DNA from: Corallochytrium limacisporum
Lineage: Eukaryota; Opisthokonta
Reading direction: 5' to 3'
Assembly (NCBI GenBank): GCA_002811645.1
Contig: PDIP01000045.1
Span: 111,291-140,154 of the forward strand
Length of the DNA stretch: 28,864 bases
In this document: in pieces, positions 22,588-28,864 of the stretch
How the letters are laid out: the number at the start of each line of letters is the position of its first letter
How positions within the stretch are numbered: the stretch's first letter is position 1
Translations under genes and position numbers: made by a program
The notes under the pieces: generated by a model
The model's input: only the letters and a program-made list of their open reading frames with translations
Databases searched by the model: none
Told to the model about the DNA's origin: nothing

Positions 22588-24924
22588 ATGATAAAGCTTC
22601 CTCTTGATAAAGTGGAACGAAAATATGATCCCACGCAGGACAAGGAAGACCAGGAAGCAGAAGACATCGAAAAGAGCTTCTTGCAGGGTGGGCTCTCGGA
22701 ACAGGACAACCACCTTAACTCCAAAGACGAGGAGGCTGCCGTTAGCCACAATACAGGCGCGGGAGTTGTTGACGGAGACGATGCTGAAATCGATGATCAT
22801 GAATTAGAAGATCTGGAATATTGTGAAGAAGCGGATGATGAATTCGAAAACGATAGTACAAGTTTTGGAAGGCTTCCTTTCAGCAACGAATCGTCCACAA
22901 GTAGCGCTATCTTGACAGACAATTACGCACATATGATAGATCAAAAAACATTAGAGTACACAGCGAAGAACAAAGCAATTGGACGAGAAGAGCGGCAGGC
23001 ACCGACGGCTCTTGATGCTGACCTTGCGGACTTCACTTTTGAAATCCAGAGTGGGGCCGGGCGCCTTCGTAAGAATTCTTTCATGGACGATGAGAGCCTC
23101 TTGCAGAGGAATCCGTCCACGGAATCACACCCCAGAGAAGATGAAGTGGCCAAAATCTATTCGAAAGTCCGCGGAAAGCAGCCATTGGTGCCACTGAGAA
23201 GCGTTCCGATGCGTGAGCTTAGTGCAGAAGATAGGAACATAGAGATTGAGTTTGGAATGCACCACAGTAGACCGCAACGACTTCGCAGACCGAGTCAAGA
23301 ATCAGGTGATCTTCAAGCTGAGCTTACAGACTATCTAGCAAGCATTGACAACGACCCCTATATGGCGAATCATGTAAGTGAAGCAAGTGGAATCGGTGGG
23401 GTGGGTATAGATGTCTTTGATCCAAATCCGAAACCTGCATTGATAGATCGCACAAATCACCTCTTTGGTGAGGGTGATGTGGACCTGGTAAGAAATTACC
23501 TGCGGACCATTGCATCGCAAAGCTCGCGGGCAAGACGGGCTGATGCACCAATCTTGGTGGTACCGATGGATTGGAAAGCGGCACGCGTGGCCGCGGAGGC
23601 AACCGGGTCCGCCCATGGATCAGTGTACCGTGCATTTGAGAACCCGAACGTTGCTGAACGTATTGAATCATTGGACAGATACGGAGAGCCAGCGCGGTGC
23701 GGTACCTTATACATCATTCCTGGCGATGGACAATCAGGGGATGGTGGGGCGATGGCCGGCCACTCCAGCAATTTTGGATCGCGAGGTCAGGACCTGGACG
23801 ATGATACGCCCATTCGAGGTGAAGCCATTGGACCACCACATGGTCACCAACGCCTGGCTGGCCTTATCAGCCATGGTCACGTCTCGCAGACAGGGCCCGA
23901 ACTTCATCACTCCATGCTCCGAAAGGTGCCAATTGAGCGCATTATCTCGGCACGTCACGAAGATCACTCAATCGCGGAAGACATGGGACTGACAAATTCA
24001 CAGAGTCAATGTGACCAGAATACGAGCCGCAGCGTGTCTGTACTACCTCTCAATATGCAGCTAAGCAATGCGACGGATGTGAGCGCAGATATTAGCAGCG
24101 GTGGCGGTAGTGGACAGATTCCCAGTAGCGAGGGTGAACGTGCCACTGTGACGCCAGAGATGCCAAACCCTCAACGCAGCACCGCGCCAGCGACCATGAG
24201 CACGACAAGTGCTTCTCTTCCGTCCATGAGCGGGCCGCCATTGGCACTCCCACCACTGACGTTAAAATCATCAGGCAGTGGAGGCCAGGGTACACTTCAT
24301 GGCGACCCCTCTTCAGATATTATTGGCCTGGGCAGCGGCAATACCGGCCCGCAAAGTAGCGGAAGCATTGTAGGGCAACAGCATCAGAACCAGAACCAGG
24401 CACCCATCACTAGTATCATGAAGCAACCTCAGTCAGTATCGCACCCGATGGTGGCCTCTCGGAGATGGAACAACAATTCCAATTCCCAGGAGATGGCTTT
24501 GCGGTACACAGGTGCGTCGGTTGACACGAAGTGGACATTAAGCGGTGAGACACCTCGGAATGACCTGCCAAAGCGCAGACTTACCGACGACTCCACTGTG
24601 CCGCCAGACCTTGGTATGGATTCTAATCCAGTCGGCCTCGAGGCAACCTTGTCCACTACCGCTCACGACCAAGAGCTTCAGCACCCCGTCTTTCAAGAGC
24701 CGAAGCTCAACGATGTAAGGCTAAACTCCGTGGTCACGTCTACTGGTGGTGGTGGAGGAAGTGGAAGTATTACGGCGCGGTCTAAGCGGTCCTACGAGGC
24801 GGGCGACTTTCTCGAATGGTGCAAAGAACAGGAGGAGTTGTTACGTGAACTTCATGTTGGCAACCAACCCCACAATCACACCCCCGCAGCAGCAATTCAA
24901 CGGTCATCCCTCCCGGGCGGCTGA
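22588..24924 (+). CDS. Unrecognised acidic, low-complexity protein, 778 aa
   Basis: I do not recognise this protein. The first ATG of the long open frame is at 22588; 40 sense codons lie upstream of it in frame without an ATG, so a spliced or non-ATG extension is possible. Residues about 1-100 are strongly acidic (EDQEAEDIEKSF, DDAEIDDHELEDLEY, ADDEFEND). Residues about 130-360 are mixed and partly ordered: DADLADFTFEIQ, FGEGDVDLVRNYLRTIASQ, APILVVPMDWKAARVAAEA and ERIESLDRYGEPARCGTLYIIPG are the best-looking segments. Basophilic-kinase-type sites RLRKNSF and RLRRPSQ occur. The region from about 400 to 730 is rich in Ser, Gly, Gln, Pro and Thr and probably disordered. A short acidic/aromatic motif near the C-terminus (AGDFLEWCKEQEELLREL) looks like a binding helix. 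No catalytic motif, signal peptide or membrane segment is seen. Its gene converges with the CLEC16A-like gene; the 52 bases between contain ATTAAA, a possible poly(A) signal. Confidence 0.75.
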   Translation: MIKLPLDKVERKYDPTQDKEDQEAEDIEKSFLQGGLSEQDNHLNSKDEEAAVSHNTGAGVVDGDDAEIDDHELEDLEYCEEADDEFENDSTSFGRLPFSNESSTSSAILTDNYAHMIDQKTLEYTAKNKAIGREERQAPTALDADLADFTFEIQSGAGRLRKNSFMDDESLLQRNPSTESHPREDEVAKIYSKVRGKQPLVPLRSVPMRELSAEDRNIEIEFGMHHSRPQRLRRPSQESGDLQAELTDYLASIDNDPYMANHVSEASGIGGVGIDVFDPNPKPALIDRTNHLFGEGDVDLVRNYLRTIASQSSRARRADAPILVVPMDWKAARVAAEATGSAHGSVYRAFENPNVAERIESLDRYGEPARCGTLYIIPGDGQSGDGGAMAGHSSNFGSRGQDLDDDTPIRGEAIGPPHGHQRLAGLISHGHVSQTGPELHHSMLRKVPIERIISARHEDHSIAEDMGLTNSQSQCDQNTSRSVSVLPLNMQLSNATDVSADISSGGGSGQIPSSEGERATVTPEMPNPQRSTAPATMSTTSASLPSMSGPPLALPPLTLKSSGSGGQGTLHGDPSSDIIGLGSGNTGPQSSGSIVGQQHQNQNQAPITSIMKQPQSVSHPMVASRRWNNNSNSQEMALRYTGASVDTKWTLSGETPRNDLPKRRLTDDSTVPPDLGMDSNPVGLEATLSTTAHDQELQHPVFQEPKLNDVRLNSVVTSTGGGGGSGSITARSKRSYEAGDFLEWCKEQEELLRELHVGNQPHNHTPAAAIQRSSLPGG

Positions 24925-24945
24925 CACGACACACTCCTCGGTGAC

Positions 24946-24951
24946 ATTAAA
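24946..24951 (+). terminator. Possible poly(A) signal ATTAAA
   Basis: ATTAAA lies 22 bases after the stop codon of the 778-residue gene, inside the 52-base gap to the converging CLEC16A-like stop codon. Use as a poly(A) signal would put cleavage inside or at the end of the opposite gene, so the 3' ends probably overlap. Confidence 0.25.
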
Positions 24952-24976
24952 CCTGATTACCATGTTTCTGTATTGT

Positions 24977-27900
24977 TCATAATCTGTCCCCTAGACCAAC
25001 CAACTGCTGCAGCAGAGACCACCGGATCTCTTCCAGTTGCGCTTTGGTCGCATCAATGTGCTGCTTTGCAGCAAGACTGCGGATGTGATCATCCATGACG
25101 AGCTCACAACGCCGAATGGGGAATGATCGCGGATTGATACAGCTTACAGCGTCCTTGTAGATTGCAATGTGAACTCTACGGGCATCGGTAACGTCAATCT
25201 CAGCCTTGACCAAGATCAAACTTTCAATCATACGCACAATGCCACGGCTCATATGGTGTCGGTCCAACTCAGCCAACACCAAGTGACGCGTGTCCGCCAC
25301 AAAGATCATGGCTTTCGGCCGAACATTCTGACCCGGACCGTAGAAGGTACATTGAATTAATTCCGCGTTCGAGAGATCAATAGCAGACCCTTCACCGAGT
25401 GTCGCGCTGCGCACGATGGTGTCCCCAAGCGGTCCAAGGATCGGATCGGCGACGGAGAATTCAAACTGCCGCGGATCCACTGCACCGACCTGACGAGCCG
25501 ACGACGAAGCACTGCCGTCCCCGCGATCTCGGCTCCGTGACCGTCCTGCGCCTGGGAGGGCAGCTATACCATTTCGACCGCGACGATTCGTTTGGGCAGA
25601 GGAAGAGCGCAACTGCGAAGCTCGCAGGTTCGCAGCAGCCGACCGACGGATGCCCGGGGGTCCCCCTCCACTGCTGCCGCTGGCAGCACTGCCCCCCGCG
25701 CTGCCACCTGTTGTGCCAGGAGCAAGACCGCTACCACCACCACCGCTTCGATTGGATGCCCCACTGGGAATATCGTTGTCGCTATCCTCATTCAGGCCCG
25801 AACCAGTGACGCCATTCGCTCCGTTCTGGCTGCTTGCTCCGTATGAGAGCCAGAGATCAAGGGAGCGAACCGCCAAAAAGGTCCATATCGTCTCCTCCAT
25901 GTGTCTATATGTGTCCGTATCCTCACCGAGGGTTGCAGCCGCATTTTTCTTTTCCTTCTGAAGCTGCCAAGAGCTCTTAGCTCCGTAGCAAACAACGGAT
26001 GGCTCGTGCAGCAGGCTGTCAACCGAAGGCGTATTGATCACCACCTGCGTGTCGGCATCCACGCGACACAGACGATCGAAGCACTCCTGGACCAGTACCC
26101 GGCTTCCGCCAAAGCTTTCAATGGTATCGGATACCATCCAACGGGCAGCTTCTACAATACTACGCCACTGTTCGGCCTGCTCGGATGTTACGCTCACTGC
26201 TGCTCCACCGGAGGACGAGAGATTGGACCGCGTTGATGACTGCGTGTCTTGCTGTGCAGACCCAGCGGAATCACGAACACCCTTACTGTCCGCAGAGGAG
26301 GCTGATGGATAGTGCTTGTACACAACTCCGCTGGGTAGCAGTTCCTTCAGCAGACTGAGAGCAAACGCCGCCGTCTGCTTGCGTATGCCACCATCAGCAG
26401 AGCAACGGCGCTCCAGGATATCTAGCAGTAGAGTAATCGCTCCGCCACTAGTATCCGATGTCTTTCCTTCAGTCAGGTCCATATCCGCAAGCTGATGTGT
26501 CAATTGAGCAGCATGATCAGTTTTGATGACATCCGGCGTGGCTTTCTTTTTGGGCACCTGCAGTGACAGATGTTCGTACTGTGTCGCGGTTGAGGTCTGT
26601 AAATCGGCGCTTACACTGCGTCGGTGGAGCGATGATTGACGAACCGGCCCCGGAGGCCGCTCCACCGCACCCACGTTACTTACTTCAGAAGAGATGTCCG
26701 ACTTCCTTTGCACAAGAATGTTTTCACCCGTTGTCAGCTGCCCGAGGAGCTGCGAACTCACTGCCAACTTGGAGGGGGCAAGACCAGCATTTAAAAGCCC
26801 CGCGGTCGGCGAATAGGGTGATGTTACCACACGCCACAGAAGCATCAGTGCGCACAGGGATCCAGTGTCTAAACCCATGCGGCGGGCTATGCTTTGGGAC
26901 GTGTCCAGTGAAGTGAGGTCCTGCCTGCTATGGCTTTGAGTGACATCATTGATCACACGCAGCAATGCCTCATAGTACGGATAGGGTCTGATCGGACCAA
27001 CAGCTGCGTCGCCATCGTATGTGTCGGCCTGGAAGTCATCCAGTTTCTTTGTATTTTCTGAATGTCGGCTCAGAATTGCATCATTCTCCTGTCTCTTTTC
27101 CATGGCCTGCAGGGTAGGATTATCAGCGCCACCCGCAACGCGGCCAGGACTCTTCTGGTACAGGTATTCCGCCGGACTCGTACTGCTCGTCCGCAATGAC
27201 CGCATTGCCTGCACAATTGTTTGCTTCGGATGTGTGAAGGATGCGGCAGAACTAAATGACGCTGACCGCGTGAGCTCCAATCTCTGCACACCACTCACCT
27301 CTCTGTTCGCCCGCTTCTTTGCGTTCGAAGTCAGCTCATGCCCGAGCATGATGCTATTCAACTGTCTCAATAGTGGGCGGTATGTAAATGAATTCATGAT
27401 TAGTGTGATGATAAAGGCAGCTGTTGAAGGACTCACTCGGTCATCCCGCATGGTTCCCGTTGCATCGATTCCTTTTTTCAGGTCCGCCAAACTCTCAAAG
27501 TACAATGGTACGATAAGTTGATTGAGCAAATAGTACTGCAAAAGAGCTGTTACCCGATCTATGCGAAGGCTGAGTATGTCGTTCAGGTACAGAAATTGGT
27601 CCTCATGCTCCGCCATGTAATCTTTCAATCGCTCATACTTCGCAGTCGGTTGCATACTCTGCCGCATCACCAGTCCATCCATTTCCATGGTCAAATTCCC
27701 GAGATACCAAACCAAATTACTAAAATATGGATTGGCCGTCCGGCTCACAATGAACTCCCGCATGGGCTTGCTGTCCACTTTAAACACATTCAGTGCAATG
27801 GTACGCACTGCGATCCGAACCATCCTTTCGCTGTGGTTGAAAAACTTGATTGCCTCCGTATACAACGGGAAGTCCTTAAGGTGCTCATTGAAGAAGAAGT

Positions 27901-28375
27901 GTATGGTCGTCGCGTCCAACCGTAGACTCAAGCTTTTCAGGAAACTAATATAATACGCAAGAATCTCGTCGTCTCCGACATCAAAATCGTGCGTGATAAT
28001 GTCATTGATATGGTTATTGCTGAGCAAGAAATATACCGATGTTGCACTTTTAGTGTTCTCAAACAGAATACTCAATGACTGAAGCATTTGAATTTTGACA
28101 TATGGCCCCGTCTTTTGGTCTAAGATTCGTAGAAAGAATTGGAACAACCGTTTCTCTAAAAAGTAGTCGAAGATTCTCGGATCATTCTGGTCGCCCCAGA
28201 TCAACAGTTCCGTGATCTGCTGTAGGCACTCAACCAGGGCATCTTTCTCCTGGTCCGACGGGTACGGAATTCCCGAAAGTCTTTGCAAGACCCCGTGAAG
28301 GTATTGTAAGTTTTCCAATGAGAGCGGCTCTCGTCTGGGGCCATTCCCAATGACCAATCGTTGTATGAAGGACAT
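24977..28375 (-). CDS. CLEC16A: CLEC16A/Ema/GFS9-type FPL-domain protein
   Basis: CLEC16A in human, Ema in fly, GOP-1 in nematode and GFS9/TT9 in Arabidopsis act on endosome/Golgi-lysosome or vacuole membranes in trafficking and autophagy/mitophagy. The 1132-residue product is near the human length. The FPL domain covers about residues 45-200: LIWGDQNDPRIFDYFLEK, then the naming motif in LKDFPLYTEAIKFFNHSE at about 166-183, and VRTIALNVFKV. The conserved helical part continues to about 360, with YLNDILSLRI and NSFTYRPLLRQLNSIML. Residues about 380-900 contain long Ser/Thr-rich linkers and conserved islands (VVTSPYSPTAGLLNAGLAPS), and about 880-980 are Gly/Ser/Arg-rich and disordered. The last 130 residues (AMIFVADTRHLVLAELDR, then GIVRMIESLILVKAEIDV) are a PH-like C-terminal domain as in CLEC16A. 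There is no signal peptide or C-type lectin fold; the human name is historical. The ATG at 28375 is the first of the frame. It is tail to tail with the 778-residue gene. Confidence 0.93.
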   Translation of the reverse strand: MSFIQRLVIGNGPRREPLSLENLQYLHGVLQRLSGIPYPSDQEKDALVECLQQITELLIWGDQNDPRIFDYFLEKRLFQFFLRILDQKTGPYVKIQMLQSLSILFENTKSATSVYFLLSNNHINDIITHDFDVGDDEILAYYISFLKSLSLRLDATTIHFFFNEHLKDFPLYTEAIKFFNHSERMVRIAVRTIALNVFKVDSKPMREFIVSRTANPYFSNLVWYLGNLTMEMDGLVMRQSMQPTAKYERLKDYMAEHEDQFLYLNDILSLRIDRVTALLQYYLLNQLIVPLYFESLADLKKGIDATGTMRDDRVSPSTAAFIITLIMNSFTYRPLLRQLNSIMLGHELTSNAKKRANREVSGVQRLELTRSASFSSAASFTHPKQTIVQAMRSLRTSSTSPAEYLYQKSPGRVAGGADNPTLQAMEKRQENDAILSRHSENTKKLDDFQADTYDGDAAVGPIRPYPYYEALLRVINDVTQSHSRQDLTSLDTSQSIARRMGLDTGSLCALMLLWRVVTSPYSPTAGLLNAGLAPSKLAVSSQLLGQLTTGENILVQRKSDISSEVSNVGAVERPPGPVRQSSLHRRSVSADLQTSTATQYEHLSLQVPKKKATPDVIKTDHAAQLTHQLADMDLTEGKTSDTSGGAITLLLDILERRCSADGGIRKQTAAFALSLLKELLPSGVVYKHYPSASSADSKGVRDSAGSAQQDTQSSTRSNLSSSGGAAVSVTSEQAEQWRSIVEAARWMVSDTIESFGGSRVLVQECFDRLCRVDADTQVVINTPSVDSLLHEPSVVCYGAKSSWQLQKEKKNAAATLGEDTDTYRHMEETIWTFLAVRSLDLWLSYGASSQNGANGVTGSGLNEDSDNDIPSGASNRSGGGGSGLAPGTTGGSAGGSAASGSSGGGPPGIRRSAAANLRASQLRSSSAQTNRRGRNGIAALPGAGRSRSRDRGDGSASSSARQVGAVDPRQFEFSVADPILGPLGDTIVRSATLGEGSAIDLSNAELIQCTFYGPGQNVRPKAMIFVADTRHLVLAELDRHHMSRGIVRMIESLILVKAEIDVTDARRVHIAIYKDAVSCINPRSFPIRRCELVMDDHIRSLAAKQHIDATKAQLEEIRWSLLQQLVGLGDRL

Positions 28376-28864
28376 TTCTCCCTATGCTTACTTGCTTGTC
28401 ACCCCATGGCGACTACGTAGGCGTTCGGGTCCCTTACATTATTCTCAGTCAGTCCAGTTTCAGTTCCTCACATGTTCTTGATCGCTATCGAAATGGACCT
28501 TCAGGGACAGGCTCGCGGTCTTTATCCCAAAATCAACCGAACAGATGTTTCGCCGTACGGGAAATTGCCGCTAGATTGAAAGCTGCAGCGTTCCAAACCT
28601 TTGCTGTGACCTGCACTCTTAGGTACCTACGAGCTTTTGATACATACAGCTTACATTCAAACATGAATTCTCCACGCGAAACGCAGACTGTTGATGTAAC
28701 AGAAGATGTTCTGCGTCATCACTCGTCTACGTAACCTCGTCTGCTTTGCGAGACCCGCCCGGCCTCGTCCCAACTCCCGCCCGCTTCCTCCCCTGTCAAA
28801 CAGCAACCGTACCTTTTGCACCGACTGCTGCCCCCACTTCCCCAAAATTTTGTCCCCCCCCCCC
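28376..28864. other. Right flank, 489 bases, upstream of the CLEC16A-like gene
   Basis: The promoter region of the CLEC16A-like gene. A plus-strand open frame at 28384-28734 starts only 8 bases from the CLEC16A-like ATG on the other strand and has no family resemblance; a short inner frame from ATG 28663 (23 codons) could be the first exon of a gene running off the window, since a GT donor-like ACGTAACC covers its stop codon, but nothing confirms it. The window ends in a run of C. Confidence 0.4.

Noticed and set aside
28384-28734. A 116-codon plus-strand open frame next to the CLEC16A-like start
   Set aside because: It begins 8 bases from the opposite start codon, has no family resemblance and an unconvincing composition; kept only as a note in the right flank.

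Overview
The window reads as a piece of nuclear DNA from an intron-poor, unicellular eukaryote. All eight long genes are single open frames of about 340 to 1220 codons, their products (SMC6, a CLEC16A/FPL protein, Pus1-type pseudouridine synthase, an ABCD-type half transporter, a CDK-family kinase) are eukaryotic, and no operon spacing, Shine-Dalgarno logic or bacterial gene order is visible. Long intronless genes, moderate GC and homopolymer C/G tracts would suit a unicellular red alga of the Porphyridium type; that assignment is inference and was not tested.

Layout. 0.25-1.43 kb (-): a hypothetical serine/arginine-rich protein. 1.97-3.51 kb (-): Pus1-like tRNA pseudouridine synthase. 3.86-5.11 kb (-): a membrane protein with an internally duplicated DUF445 unit. 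5.1-7.4 kb: a long non-coding stretch with microsatellites and poly-C/poly-G tracts. 7.39-11.05 kb (-): a 1221-residue chromosomal protein with the architecture of Ki-67. 12.0-15.3 kb (-): SMC6. 15.3-18.4 kb: a 3.1 kb gap without a convincing gene. 18.4-19.4 kb (+): CDK-family kinase. 20.0-22.1 kb (+): ABCD4-like half ABC transporter. 22.6-24.9 kb (+): a large unrecognised acidic, low-complexity protein, converging with 52 bases between stop codons on 24.98-28.38 kb (-): a CLEC16A/Ema/GFS9-type protein.

The most interesting object is the Ki-67-like protein. It has a degenerate N-terminal FHA domain, a PP1-docking site matching the Ki-67/Repo-Man arrangement (an RVxF-type KSVTW followed by a phenylalanine-aspartate...PP.SP.KRG segment), fourteen strictly phased 22-residue repeats that each carry a full CDK consensus site (TP-x-R), and a basic C-terminus with a second RVxF-type motif. 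As far as I know this PP1-docking layout is described mainly from vertebrate Ki-67 and Repo-Man, so its presence in an intron-poor microbe would change the inferred age of the mitotic chromosome-periphery system. SMC6 (chromosome integrity) and a CDK-family kinase lie next to it; E2F-like sites occur upstream of the Ki-67-like gene and of SMC6. Whether these neighbours are functionally linked is only a suggestion.
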